A stretch of 64,000 bases of DNA from Sporosarcina sp. PTS2304 (GTDB lineage: Bacteria > Bacillota > Bacilli > Bacillales_A > Planococcaceae): contig NZ_CP031230.1 in NCBI RefSeq assembly GCF_003351785.1, forward strand, positions 3,200,501 through 3,264,500, in the 5' to 3' direction. Below, piece by piece: positions 52,486 through 61,890 of the stretch. Position numbers and translations under genes: made by a program. Under the pieces are notes generated by a model. That model worked only from the letters and a program-made list of their open reading frames with translations, was not told the origin of the DNA and did not search any database. Position 1 is the stretch's first letter. Every line of letters begins with the position of its first letter.

Positions 52486-54345
52486 GTGTTCGATGTGATA
52501 GGGAATTTTGAAAAATGTCCATGTGGAAGCGGTGAAATCGTACAGGACTGTTGCGGTAAGACAAATGAAACAGGAACGAATCAAATTCAAATAGAACTGA
52601 AAAATGTCTTGAACAGCTATTACGAAACGTCTCTAGCTCCTGCAGAAGTGCAAGAACTGGAAACGTTATTGAAAGAGTGGGGCGGACGTCTAGGCGACTG
52701 GATGGAGGAAGAGGAATTAGTCACGAATGTAAGCGACTATTATTTCTTCATCGTCCGAAAAGATTTATGGCGCCGTCATTTAGTGAAAGCGCTGAACCGT
52801 ACGCAAAATAAAGCGGTGCGGCAACTACTGAAGAGCTGGCAAAATTCGTTCATCACTTTTGCGGAAGTGGTATCATCAGATGATCAAGTGTACCGAATGA
52901 AGGAAATTCTCGGAGACGGTGAATATGTATTGGCTAAAGAACCGGGAGAGCCGAGTGATATCCAGGCAGTGTTAGCCATTGTGCTAGAAGAATGGCGCAA
53001 TGAAGAGCGTCATGTCATGCCGATTTCTGCCATTGCAGTGAATGAGCACATGAGCAAAGAGTTGGTCGCACAAGTTCAAAAGTTAGCTGAGACAGGCGCT
53101 GAAAATAATAGTTTCGAGTTTTTCAAAAAGCATCTTGTCGACATCTATGAGTTTGTGTGTAAATTAGATGCCCAAACGTTGACGGACGTAGTCGAGCAAA
53201 ACTTTACGCCTCTTCAGCGAGAAGTGGTGGAATTGTTGGATGAAAAATTGGAATGTGAAGAGATGTATCCAGGCGCCTATGAAATGTTGCTTTCATTGAT
53301 GGCTTATTACTTCACAGATCAGCAACCGAGATTCCGTAAGCCTGAGGTGCTGGCGGCGGCTGCGTTCCAACTGGCTGTAGATTTGGACATGATGATGAAC
53401 ACGTATACACAAAAGGAAATTAGTACGATGTTTGGCGTGTCTACGTCATCATATAAAAAGCACACAGATGCATTAATGGATAAGATTGAGGAATTGGAAG
53501 AGATGATGAATGAAGGCACTGCGGGTGTCGCGTATTACGTAGGGACAGATCCTCGACCGACGGAGCAGACGAATTGGCAAATCCATATGCTGTCGTCCAA
53601 GCATAATTTCGAGACGCTAGAAGAAGCACAAGCTTTCATTCAACAGGCGATCCAACAACCATTCGAACCGGAAAACCAGCAACAAGAAGCTCAAATGTTA
53701 TGTTATATGGCATTTCATGCGGAAACGGTTGAACAACGCCACGACTTCGCGCAACAAGCATTCGGTGCAGACCCGACGAATGTGGATGCATTGCTGTTGC
53801 AAGCGGAATATACAGATTCACCGGAAGAAAAGGAAAAGTTGTACAAGCAGGCGGTTTTTTCCGGCGAAAAGCAGTTTGATAATCAGGCGGAGGATGCGTG
53901 GGCTTTTGCGCCAAATCGTCCGTATTTACGCAGTTTGTTGAGCTATGGTGTGTGGTTGTATAGTAATGAGCGCTATGTGGAGTCGAGCGAGATTTTCATG
54001 CGGTTGTTAACTTTGGATCTTTATGATCATCAGGGTGCTCGCTACTTGGCGATTTCTTCGTTGATTTTTCAGGATGAGATCGAGCAGGCGAAGCAAGTCC
54101 ATGAGGCGTGTGCAGAGATTTCCCAAGAGGATGCCGCGTATCATTATTTGGCGTGGTTGATTGAGATGGACGCGACGCAAGGGGAGTCGAGTCGCAGTGC
54201 GGAGTTTTTCAAGAAGGCGGAGCGTTTAAATCCGTATGTCGGTGCGTTGATCCATGCCGGCGCGGAGAAGATGCCGTATCCGAAGAGTGCGTCGGTGAAG
54301 CCAGGGACTCCTGAGGAAGCGTATTATATTTGGTTTATGTTGTAA
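52486..54345 (+). CDS. SEC-C motif protein with helical repeat C-terminus
   Basis: A 619-residue soluble protein. The N-terminus carries a SEC-C zinc motif (CPCGSG, residues 11-16, and CC at 22-23), found in SecA and in several nucleic-acid-related proteins. A helix-turn-helix-like segment YTQKEISTMFGVSTSSYKKH lies near 310. The last 250 residues look like TPR-type helical pairs (QEAQMLCYMAFHAE, TNVDALLLQAEYT, RYVESSEIFMRLLTL). GTG at 52486 is a weak start, and GTG at 52495 is possible. No clear partner gene. Function unknown. Confidence 0.75.
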   Translation: MFDVIGNFEKCPCGSGEIVQDCCGKTNETGTNQIQIELKNVLNSYYETSLAPAEVQELETLLKEWGGRLGDWMEEEELVTNVSDYYFFIVRKDLWRRHLVKALNRTQNKAVRQLLKSWQNSFITFAEVVSSDDQVYRMKEILGDGEYVLAKEPGEPSDIQAVLAIVLEEWRNEERHVMPISAIAVNEHMSKELVAQVQKLAETGAENNSFEFFKKHLVDIYEFVCKLDAQTLTDVVEQNFTPLQREVVELLDEKLECEEMYPGAYEMLLSLMAYYFTDQQPRFRKPEVLAAAAFQLAVDLDMMMNTYTQKEISTMFGVSTSSYKKHTDALMDKIEELEEMMNEGTAGVAYYVGTDPRPTEQTNWQIHMLSSKHNFETLEEAQAFIQQAIQQPFEPENQQQEAQMLCYMAFHAETVEQRHDFAQQAFGADPTNVDALLLQAEYTDSPEEKEKLYKQAVFSGEKQFDNQAEDAWAFAPNRPYLRSLLSYGVWLYSNERYVESSEIFMRLLTLDLYDHQGARYLAISSLIFQDEIEQAKQVHEACAEISQEDAAYHYLAWLIEMDATQGESSRSAEFFKKAERLNPYVGALIHAGAEKMPYPKSASVKPGTPEEAYYIWFML

Positions 54346-54408
54346 GTTCTACGCCATTGCGGCGGGTCGTCTGTTCGACTCGTTGCGGTGGCTTTTTCGT
54401 GTTTGTCC

Positions 54409-54690
54409 TGAAGTTGGAGTGGGGTAAGTGACTTCTCCAGTGCGGTGCAGAAAAGTTGTGTACGTGTGAGGATTCTCCCTGCAGAACCGGACGCTTTCCT
54501 GAGGGGGCGCGGCGGACTCGCCAGAAGTGCGTTGGCGATTACGCCTGTCAAGTGCTAAAATGTGCTCCTTCTCGCTGCGCTTCACTCGCAAAAGCCGTCC
54601 TTCGCCACGGCTTTCCCTGAACCTCTAGGAGTCGCCGGTTCTTCCGGGAGAATCCTTGAGTTTGTGTCGGGAAGTCAGTTCGTGTTCGGC
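54409..54690 (+). repeat. Long-type first unit of the 218-bp repeat array
   Basis: Begins GAAGTTGGAGTGGGG like the later units and ends in the same CAGTTCGTGTTCGGC. It carries about 64 extra bases in the middle (about 54550-54613, including CTCCTTCTCGCTGCGCTTCA). The extra segment is also present, inverted, near 55,840-55,905. Confidence 0.85.
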
Positions 54691-55564
54691 CAGAAGTTGG
54701 AGTGGGGTAAGTGACTTCTCCTTTGCAGTGTAGAAAATGAGTATACGTGCTAGGATTCTCCCTACAGAACCGGACGCTTTCCTGAGGGGACGCGGCGGAC
54801 TCGCCAAAAGTGCGTGGCGATTACGCCTGTCGTCCTGATCCTCCAGGAGTCGCCGGTTCTTCCGGGAGAATCCTTGAGTTTGTGTCGGGATGTCAGTTCG
54901 TGTTCGGCCAGAAGTTGGAGTGGGGTAAGTGACTTCTCCTTTGCAGTGTAGAAAATGAGTATACGTGCTAGGATTCTCCCTACAGAACCGGACGCTTTCC
55001 TGAGGGGACGCGGCGGACTCGCCAAAAGTGCGTGGCGATTACGCCTGTCGTCCTGATCCTCCAGGAGTCGCCGGTTCTTCCGGGAGAATCCTTGAGTTTG
55101 TGTCGGGATGTCAGTTCGTGTTCGGCCAGAAGTTGGAGTGGGGTAAGTGACTTCTCCTTTGCAGTGTAGAAAATGAGTATACGTGCTAGGATTCTCCCTA
55201 CAGAACCGGACGCTTTCCTGAGGGGACGCGGCGGACTCGCCAAAAGTGCATTGGCGATTACGCCTGTCGTCCTGATCCTCCAGGAGTCGCCGGTTCTTCC
55301 GGGAGAATCCTTGAGTTTGTGTCGGGATGTCAGTTCGTGTTCGGCCAGAAGTTGGAGTGGGGTAAGTGACTTCTCCTTTGCAGTGTAGAAAATGAGTAGA
55401 CGTGCTAGGATTCTCCCTACAGAACCGGACGCTTTCCTGAGGGGACGCGGCGGACTCGCCAAAAGTGCATTGGCGATTACGCCTGTCGTCCTGATCCTCC
55501 AGGAGTCGCCGGTTCTTCCGGGAGAATCCTTGAGTTTGTGTCGGGATGTCAGTTCGTGTTCGGC
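54691..55564 (+). repeat. Four near-identical tandem repeats of 218-219 bp
   Basis: Units start at 54691, 54909, 55127 and 55346 with CAGAAGTTGGAGTGGGG; a degenerate start follows at 55565. They differ at only a few bases (for example GTGCGTGG versus GTGCATTGG). In each, AGGATTCTCCC...AGAACCGG and CCGGTTCT...GGGAGAATCCT form inverted ends of a 123-bp hairpin-capable element (first one 54752-54874). The long minus-strand frame across them is a by-product, without a binding site or protein-like composition. Confidence 0.95.
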
Positions 55565-55765
55565 CAGAAAGAGGAGTAGGGTAAGTTACGCTTCCTGAAC
55601 AGTATGGGTGAGCTTTGTATTGCCTGGCTGAATGCATATGTAGTCATTTCTTTTTCCACTCAGTTCATCGAAACAGTCATAGTAGCTAGCAACACTTCAC
55701 CGCTATCTAAATTCAAAAGCGGCCAGATTGTATCAGACAACTCTACTTGGTTTTCACTATCTACA

Positions 55766-56012
55766 AAGAGTGATCAAACTGTCTTGCACACACAAAGTCC
55801 GGCTGGAGCTTACAGACGATCGACTCCGGGAGGTTCAGGAAAAGCCGTTGCGAAGGACGGCTTTTGCGAGTGAAGCGCAGCGAGAAGGAGCACATCTTTG
55901 CACTTGACAGGTGTAACTCGCAACGCACTTTTGCGAGGTCCACCGCGTCCCCTCCGGAAAGCGTATCGTCTGGAAGCGCAAGCCGCAAAACACTCCCAAT
56001 CAGCCTTACTCC
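55766..56012 (-). repeat. Inverted long-type copy of the repeat element
   Basis: The minus strand from about 55,955 down to 55,820 repeats the long unit at 54,515-54,640, including the aligned CTCCTTCTCGCTGCGCTTCA and CACTCGCAAAAGCCGTCCTT segments. The side near 55,950-56,010 matches the copy at 21.9 kb. The array is thus bounded by inverted long-type copies. Confidence 0.85.
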
Positions 56013-56151
56013 ATTCAGCCCCCTACTTTCATGAACGAACAAGATCCATCGGAATAACTCGCACAATAAAGGAATACTATAGTACATTGTCGAACAACTC
56101 TAATAGAAGCAAGAAACGAAAAACTACTTATAGTTGAAAGGGGCAGGAAAA

Positions 56152-57627
56152 ATGAAACTTACCAACTACATCGACGGTACATGGCAAAAAGAGGCGGCGA
56201 ATTATACCGCCGTACGAAACCCAGCGAACGGAGAAGAACTCGCACAAGTACCGCTATCCACAGAACAAGACGTACAACAAGCCGTAGCGGCAGCGAAGAA
56301 GGCGCAGAAGAAATGGACATTGGTACCGGCGCCGAAACGTGCGGATTACCTATACGACATTGGCCGTCTTATGAAAGAAAAAAAAGAACACTTGGCGCAA
56401 GTACTGACGAAAGAAATGGGTAAAGTAATAGAAGAAGCGCGCGGCGAAGTGCAAGAAGGAATCGACATGGCATTTTATATGGCAGGCGAAGGGCGTCGGC
56501 TATTTGGAGAAACTGTGCCTTCTGAGTTACAAGATAAATTCGCGATGAGTGTGCGTGCGCCAATCGGTGTCGTCGGCTTAATCACACCGTGGAACTTTCC
56601 GATTGCGATCGCCACGTGGAAATCATTCCCGGCAATTGTGGCTGGCAATACATTTATTTGGAAACCAGCAACAGAAACTCCACTCATGGCGTATGAAATG
56701 TCATTGATCTTTGAAGAAGTAGGACTGCCGAAAGGGGTAGCGAATATTGTCTTCGGTTCAGGTGCAGATGTTGGGACGGCACTCATTGAACATCCAGATG
56801 TGCGTGTTATTTCCTTTACCGGCTCGACGGAAACAGGACGTCAGGTGGCGGAGCTCGGAGGTCGTCATTTGAAAAAAGTTTCATTGGAAATGGGTGGAAA
56901 GAATGCGGTCATCGTATTGGATGACGCAGACCTGGAATTGGCTGTGGAAGGGATTTTGTGGAGCGCGTTCGGAACTGCGGGCCAGCGTTGTACAGCGTGT
57001 AGTCGGGTCATCGTTCACGAAGCGGTTAAAGAACAGCTAGAAGAACGATTGATAGAAAGTATGAAAGATTTGACGATGGGTGACGGACTGGATGAATCAG
57101 TGAAAGTAGGACCCGTCATCAATGCGAAAGCGCTTGAAAAGATTGAGAGTTATATAGAAATTGGCAAGCAAGAAGGTGCGAAACTAGTAGCAGGCGGTCG
57201 CGTGCTGAATGAAGGAGCATTCGCCAATGGTCATTATTTCGAACCAACACTGTTTACAGATGTAGCATGGGATAGTCGTTTGGCACAGGAAGAAATTTTC
57301 GGTCCGGTCGTGTCGCTCATTACGGTGAGCAGTTTGGATGAAGCAATTGAAGTGAACAACAGTGTAGCGTATGGCCTGTCGAGTTCGATCTTCTCGCAAG
57401 ACGTCAATAACGTATTCCGTGCGCAAAGAGATCTCGATACAGGTATTGTCTATATTAACGCTGGAACGACGGGAGCGGAAATTCATTTGCCGTTTGGCGG
57501 AACAAAAGGTACAGGGAATGGACACCGTGACTCAGGAGTGGCAGCGCTCGATGTCTTTACGGAATGGAAAAGCATTTACATCGATTACAGCGGGAAATTG
57601 CAGCGTGCCCAAATCGATACGGAGTGA
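56152..57627 (+). CDS. Aldehyde dehydrogenase, probable aminoadipate-semialdehyde dehydrogenase
   Basis: A 491-residue NAD(P)-dependent aldehyde dehydrogenase. [13 protein letters not shown] (about 143), [16 protein letters not shown] (about 223), the general base Glu in [11 protein letters not shown] (about 246), the nucleophile Cys in GQRCTACSR (about 280) and [10 protein letters not shown] are present. ATG at 56152 follows AAAGGGGCAGG. The next gene encodes lysine 6-dehydrogenase, whose product is 2-aminoadipate semialdehyde or its cyclic imine, so oxidation to 2-aminoadipate is the likely reaction. Other aldehydes cannot be excluded. Confidence 0.88.
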   Translation: MKLTNYIDGTWQKEAANYTAVRNPANGEELAQVPLSTEQDVQQAVAAAKKAQKKWTLVPAPKRADYLYDIGRLMKEKKEHLAQVLTKEMGKVIEEARGEVQEGIDMAFYMAGEGRRLFGETVPSELQDKFAMSVRAPIGVVGLITPWNFPIAIATWKSFPAIVAGNTFIWKPATETPLMAYEMSLIFEEVGLPKGVANIVFGSGADVGTALIEHPDVRVISFTGSTETGRQVAELGGRHLKKVSLEMGGKNAVIVLDDADLELAVEGILWSAFGTAGQRCTACSRVIVHEAVKEQLEERLIESMKDLTMGDGLDESVKVGPVINAKALEKIESYIEIGKQEGAKLVAGGRVLNEGAFANGHYFEPTLFTDVAWDSRLAQEEIFGPVVSLITVSSLDEAIEVNNSVAYGLSSSIFSQDVNNVFRAQRDLDTGIVYINAGTTGAEIHLPFGGTKGTGNGHRDSGVAALDVFTEWKSIYIDYSGKLQRAQIDTE

Positions 57628-57651
57628 CTTACAGGAAGAAGGGATGAGCAG

Positions 57652-58794
57652 ATGAGAGTTGTCGTATTAGGCGCAGGATTAATGGGAAAAGAAGTCGTTC
57701 GAGATTTAGTCAAGCACGATGAAGTGAAGAAAGTCTATTTGGCGGACCGGGCGATTAGGCAAGCGGAAGATTTCGCAGAGCAATTACTTTCCGACAAGCT
57801 CGATATACTCTTGCTGGATGCTAGGAACGATGTGCAATTGAGTGACGTCATAGGACTTGGGGATATTGTAGTTAACGCACTATTTTACACATTCAATGAA
57901 AAAGTCGCTCGCTTAGCCGTTGAGCGAGGGGTTCATGTCGTAGATCTCGGCGGTCATATCGGCGGAGCGACAGATAAAGTACTCGCTCTTCATGAACAAG
58001 CAGTGGAACGAGGTGTCACGCTCATTCCGGATTTGGGCGTAGCGCCTGGCATGATCAATATTTTAGCGGGGTACGGTGCCTCTACACTGGATACGACTGA
58101 ATCTATCAAGCTGTATGTAGGGGGCGTTCCTGTTCATCCAGAACCTCCGCTGAACTACAATTTGGTCTTTTCATTGGAAGGATTATTCGATCATTATACA
58201 GATACTTCCCGTGTCATTCGTAACGGAGAAGTCGTGGAACTGCCTTCATTATCTGAAGTGGAGCTTCTAGAATTCGATGGCTACGGCACAATGGAAGCGT
58301 TCCATACATCAGGCGGCACGTCGACATTGCTGGAGTCGTTCCCTGCCATCGAGACGCTGGAATACAAGACGATTCGTTATCCGGGACATGCAGAAAAGAT
58401 GAAAGTATTAGTCGACTTAGGCTTATTGTCAAGGGAATCCACTATTCAAGTAGACGGCAAACCGTTGCGTGTACGTGACGTCATGCTGGAACATCTGACA
58501 CCGCAATTGCGTCTAGGAAACAAACCAGACGCGGTCTTATTGCGTGTCATCGTCAGTGGCATAAAAGACGGACAGCCAAAAGAAATTACATTCAATATGA
58601 TTACGGAAAAAGACCAAACAATCAATGAAACAGCGATGGCACGTGCGACGGCTAATACGATTTCCGTAGTCGCGCAAATGATCGGCAACGAAGTCATTAC
58701 GAAACGCGGAGCCTATCCACCCGAACATATCGTGCCGGGGGGTCTCTATATAGAAGAAATGAAAGCACGCGGTGTCCGAATCGAGGAATCGTAA
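57652..58794 (+). CDS. L-lysine 6-dehydrogenase / saccharopine dehydrogenase-family protein
   Basis: A 380-residue oxidoreductase with Rossmann start [17 protein letters not shown] (about 3-19) and the saccharopine dehydrogenase C-terminal domain, including [13 protein letters not shown] (about 102), [18 protein letters not shown] (about 126) and [14 protein letters not shown] (about 221). Length and sequence agree with the lysine 6-dehydrogenase of Geobacillus, which deaminates lysine at the epsilon carbon with NAD+. It lies 24 nt after the aldehyde dehydrogenase gene, a functional pair for lysine breakdown. Confidence 0.85.
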   Translation: MRVVVLGAGLMGKEVVRDLVKHDEVKKVYLADRAIRQAEDFAEQLLSDKLDILLLDARNDVQLSDVIGLGDIVVNALFYTFNEKVARLAVERGVHVVDLGGHIGGATDKVLALHEQAVERGVTLIPDLGVAPGMINILAGYGASTLDTTESIKLYVGGVPVHPEPPLNYNLVFSLEGLFDHYTDTSRVIRNGEVVELPSLSEVELLEFDGYGTMEAFHTSGGTSTLLESFPAIETLEYKTIRYPGHAEKMKVLVDLGLLSRESTIQVDGKPLRVRDVMLEHLTPQLRLGNKPDAVLLRVIVSGIKDGQPKEITFNMITEKDQTINETAMARATANTISVVAQMIGNEVITKRGAYPPEHIVPGGLYIEEMKARGVRIEES

Positions 58795-58823
58795 CAACCG
58801 ACAGCAGAGAGTAGTGAATATAG

Positions 58824-59423
58824 ATGGACAAACAACTAGATCAGACGAAGTTATTCCTCCAGCCGCTCGCGCCGGAAAGTAACGGAGTAGAACCGCTATT
58901 TTCTCAGGTCACACGGGACTTCGGGAGGTTCGCGCATATTCCACGTTTCATGATGCGTTCAGCGATGAAAAAAGGGATACTCCACGCTGTACTTCTAACA
59001 GATGGCATGGAAGAATTCGGATATGCGATCTATCAGTACGTTCCCGACTATGAAGGAATCCATATCATTTATTTGGCGATTAATCCGTCCTATCGTTCAC
59101 ACGGTTTAGGCGGTTTATTGCTCGAACGGTTGAATGCATCGTTTCCCGCGGGCTTATTGCTGGAAGTAGAAGATCCCGAGCATGCGAAAAATGATGAAGA
59201 TGCTTTGATTAGTCATCGTCGCATCGCCTTTTATGAGCGCAACGGATTGCATTTGAAAAATGGCGTGAAGTTATCGAATTTCGGTCATCCGTTATTGCTA
59301 ATGACTAGTCAGGAACTGCCAGAATTGAACGAACAGCAATTTCGTACGTTTTACCAAACACTCTGCAACCGTGTCTATAGATTGCCGTTGCTTTCTCTTG
59401 CGGTAAAAGTAACGTATGAGTAG
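58824..59423 (+). CDS. GNAT-family acetyltransferase
   Basis: A 199-residue N-acetyltransferase. The acetyl-CoA-binding block is LAINPSYRSHGLGGLLLERL (about 90-109), where R-S-H-G-L-G is the RxxGxG/A loop. FYERNGLHL (about 136) is the usual GNAT motif B. It sits inside the lysine catabolic operon 29 nt before an acyl-CoA dehydrogenase gene, so its substrate may be lysine or an intermediate, but this is inference. Confidence 0.8.
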   Translation: MDKQLDQTKLFLQPLAPESNGVEPLFSQVTRDFGRFAHIPRFMMRSAMKKGILHAVLLTDGMEEFGYAIYQYVPDYEGIHIIYLAINPSYRSHGLGGLLLERLNASFPAGLLLEVEDPEHAKNDEDALISHRRIAFYERNGLHLKNGVKLSNFGHPLLLMTSQELPELNEQQFRTFYQTLCNRVYRLPLLSLAVKVTYE

Positions 59424-59452
59424 AAGGTATATTGTAAAGGAGGACGTAAAAA

Positions 59453-60646
59453 ATGGACTTTACATTTACAGATGAACAAAACATGTTGCGAAAAACAGCT
59501 AGACAATTCGTTGATACTGAAATCATGCCCCATATTGCAGATTGGGATGCGCAAGGAAGTTTCGACCCGGCCATTTGGAAACGACTTGCAGAATTAGGTT
59601 TTATGGGGATTTGTATTCCTGAGAAATATGGCGGTAGTGGAATGGATTATAATTCATTGGCCATATTATGTGAGGAGTTGGAACGTGGCGACACCGCGTT
59701 CCGTACAGCGGTTTCCGTTCATATCGGACTGAATTCGATGACATTGATGCAGTGGGGAACAGAAGAGCAGAAACAACGATACTTAGTGCCGCAAGCGAAA
59801 GGCGAGAAGGTTGGAGCGTTTGGATTAACTGAGCCTGGCGCCGGGTCTGACGTATCGGCAATCCAGACGACTGCAGTGCGTGACGGAGAAGAGTATGTCA
59901 TAAACGGGCAGAAGACGTGGATTTCATTATGTGATTTTGCAGATCATTTCCTCGTCTTTGCCTATACCGACAAATCAAAGAAACACCACGGCATTAGCGC
60001 GTTTATCGTAGAGCGTACGATGCCAGGCTTTTCATCAAAAGCAATTAAAGGAAAGTATGGCATTCGTTCAGGCAATACAGGAGAATTGTTTTTTGAAGAC
60101 GTGCGCGTACCTGTCGCGAACTTAGTCGGAGAAGAAGGCGAAGGATTTAAAATTGCGATGGCGGCACTCGATAATGGAAGATTCACTGTAGCTGCGGGTG
60201 CGGTCGGTTTGTTGAATGCCTGTCTTGAAGCAAGTATAGACTACGCGAAAACACGTGAAACGTTCGGAAAGAAAATCGGCGATCACCAACTCGTTCAGCA
60301 AATGCTCGCAAAAATGGAAGCAGGCTACCAAATGAGCCGACTTCTCGTCTATCGAGCGGGCGAATTGAAAAATAAAGGAATTCGCAACACGCGCGAAACG
60401 TCTTTAGCGAAATGGCAGGCATGTGATTTCGCCAACCAAGCAGCAGACGACGCAGTGCAAATACATGGAGCGTACGGCTATTCAGACGATTTCCCAGTCG
60501 CGCGCTACTTACGAAACTCCAAAGCTCCCGTAATTTACGAAGGAACTCGAGAAATCCACACGATCATGCAAGCGGAGTATATACTAGGAGAACGCAGCGA
60601 TAAAAAGCTCAATCGCATGTTACCTACGTGGCCGTTTGACGAATAA
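59453..60646 (+). CDS. Acyl-CoA dehydrogenase, probably glutaryl-CoA dehydrogenase
   Basis: A 397-residue FAD enzyme. Signatures are AFGLTEPGAGSDVSAIQT (about 122), the FAD-binding GIRSGNTGELFFEDVRVP region and IHGAYGYSDDFPVARYLR (about 342). The catalytic Glu is in VIYEGTREIHT (about 363). FRTAVSVHIGL contains Arg84, aligning with the Arg that binds the glutaryl carboxylate in glutaryl-CoA dehydrogenase (FRSAMSVQ-type block). Together with lysine 6-dehydrogenase upstream, this suggests the route lysine to aminoadipate to glutaryl-CoA to crotonyl-CoA. AAAGGAGG precedes the ATG. Confidence 0.85.
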   Translation: MDFTFTDEQNMLRKTARQFVDTEIMPHIADWDAQGSFDPAIWKRLAELGFMGICIPEKYGGSGMDYNSLAILCEELERGDTAFRTAVSVHIGLNSMTLMQWGTEEQKQRYLVPQAKGEKVGAFGLTEPGAGSDVSAIQTTAVRDGEEYVINGQKTWISLCDFADHFLVFAYTDKSKKHHGISAFIVERTMPGFSSKAIKGKYGIRSGNTGELFFEDVRVPVANLVGEEGEGFKIAMAALDNGRFTVAAGAVGLLNACLEASIDYAKTRETFGKKIGDHQLVQQMLAKMEAGYQMSRLLVYRAGELKNKGIRNTRETSLAKWQACDFANQAADDAVQIHGAYGYSDDFPVARYLRNSKAPVIYEGTREIHTIMQAEYILGERSDKKLNRMLPTWPFDE

Positions 60647-60664
60647 GCGAATGGTCGAGAAACA

Positions 60665-60710
60665 CAAAAAATGCAGGAACGGTGAACATTGCCGTTCCTG
60701 CATTTTTTAT
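60665..60710. terminator. Strong bidirectional terminator
   Basis: AAAAAATGCAGGAACGG and CCGTTCCTGCATTTTTT form a perfect 17-bp stem around TGAACATTG. Confidence 0.95.
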
Positions 60711-60729
60711 GTGCATGTATAAGTAAATG

Positions 60730-60844
60730 CGCTCACAGCCTCCGCGCTTCCGCTCATAGAGTCCGTGTTTGCGCTCATAGCCTCCGCACTTCCGCTCATA
60801 GAGTCCGTGTTTGCGCTCATAGCCTCCACGTCCACACTCAAAAA
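60730..60844 (+). repeat. 21-bp tandem repeat cluster 4 (6 copies)
   Basis: CGCTCA starts at 60730, 60751, 60772, 60793 and 60814, and a degenerate CACTCA at 60835, again exactly 21 bp apart with a 42-bp superperiod. It lies between the acyl-CoA dehydrogenase terminator and the converging SDR gene. Confidence 0.9.
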
Positions 60845-60853
60845 CTCCACAAA

Positions 60854-61735
60854 CTACGATCCAACATAATCTCCTCCATCCACATGAATCGTCTGCCCCG
60901 TCATATAACTAGCATCCTCAGAAGCGAGAAACACATACGCAGGTGCATTTTCAACAGGTTGCCCCCGACGTTTCATCGGAGTATCTGCACCATGTTCTGC
61001 CACTTTTTCAGCATCGAACGTCGCAGGAATGAGTGGAGTCCAAATGGGTCCGGGTGCTACAGCGTTTACCCGGATTCCTTTATCGCTCAACTGCAAAGCG
61101 AGAGATCTCGTAAAACTGGTAATCGCCCCTTTCGTAGCCGAGTAATCCAGCAAACCAGGGGATCCATTATAGGCGGTGATGGATGAAGTGTTGACGATAC
61201 AATCTCCTTTTTTCATACGAGACACCGCCATTTTAGAGAGATAAAATAACCCGAAGAAATTGGTTTCAAACGTTTCTTTTAGCTGAGCTTCAGTAATATC
61301 TTCAATCGACTCTTGCGGAAACTGTTTGCCTGCATTATTAACAAGAATATTCAACTCGCCAAATTCCTTGATGACTTGATCGATGAGCTGTTCACAGTTC
61401 TTTTCCACGCTAATATCCACTTGGAATTTCTTTGCCTTCCCACCATACTTCTCGATTAATTCTAACGTTTTATCGGCATCTTCGTCTTCTTGGTCAGCTA
61501 AATAGGCAATCGCTACATTGGCACCTTCTTTGGCGAATGCTACTGCGACTGCTCGTCCGATGCCGCTATCTCCACCCGTAATTAAGGCATTTTTTCCTTT
61601 CAGTTTATCTGCACCTTTACGAGTAGGGTCGTCATAAATCGGTGTGGGATGCATGTCTTCCTCTACTCCAGGTTGTTTCGCTTGTGTCTGGGGTGACACT
61701 TCGTCATCTAGTTTTTCGAACTTGTCTTCTGCCAT
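60854..61735 (-). CDS. SDR-family oxidoreductase, general-stress-protein type (YdaD/Gsp39-like)
   Basis: A 293-residue short-chain dehydrogenase with an N-terminal extension of about 45 acidic residues. LITGGDSGIGRAVAVAFAKE (about 51-70) is the NAD(P) loop, ILVNNAGKQ (about 130) the conserved strand, and Ser in VNTSSITAY with YSATK (about 202-206) the catalytic residues. VDGGDYVGS ends the protein. Relatives in Bacillus are sigma-B stress proteins, and a sigma-B-like promoter lies upstream here. AGGAGGATC precedes the ATG. Substrate unknown. Confidence 0.9.
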   Translation of the reverse strand: MAEDKFEKLDDEVSPQTQAKQPGVEEDMHPTPIYDDPTRKGADKLKGKNALITGGDSGIGRAVAVAFAKEGANVAIAYLADQEDEDADKTLELIEKYGGKAKKFQVDISVEKNCEQLIDQVIKEFGELNILVNNAGKQFPQESIEDITEAQLKETFETNFFGLFYLSKMAVSRMKKGDCIVNTSSITAYNGSPGLLDYSATKGAITSFTRSLALQLSDKGIRVNAVAPGPIWTPLIPATFDAEKVAEHGADTPMKRRGQPVENAPAYVFLASEDASYMTGQTIHVDGGDYVGS

Positions 61736-61770
61736 GTAGATCCTCCTCTATAGTAGTAGTTATCGAAAGT

Positions 61771-61795
61771 ATTCCCAAAATTATAGCCAACAAAC
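61771..61795 (-). promoter_or_regulatory. Sigma-B-like promoter of the SDR gene
   Basis: On the minus strand GTTTGT (61795-61790) and GGGAAT (61776-61771) are separated by 13 bp, close to the sigma-B consensus GTTTAA-N12-14-GGGTAT, about 35 bp before the start codon. Confidence 0.6.
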
Positions 61796-61890
61796 ATCTT
61801 CAAAGTTTTCCTAGTTTTCTCCTAGTCATAAAATTGCGTGGTATAATGAAATCAACAACCTATTCTATAACAGCTAAGGAGTGCATCTTC

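Noticed and set aside
54762-55637. A 291-residue minus-strand reading frame across the 218-bp repeats
   Set aside because: It is a low-likelihood shadow of the repeat array, with repetitive Pro/Arg/Thr-rich composition, no start signal and no homology that I recognise.
61642-61890. N-terminal extension of the aminotransferase frame by 83 codons
   Set aside because: It overlaps the oppositely oriented SDR gene and its promoter. A good ribosome binding site and family-matching start exist at 61,891.
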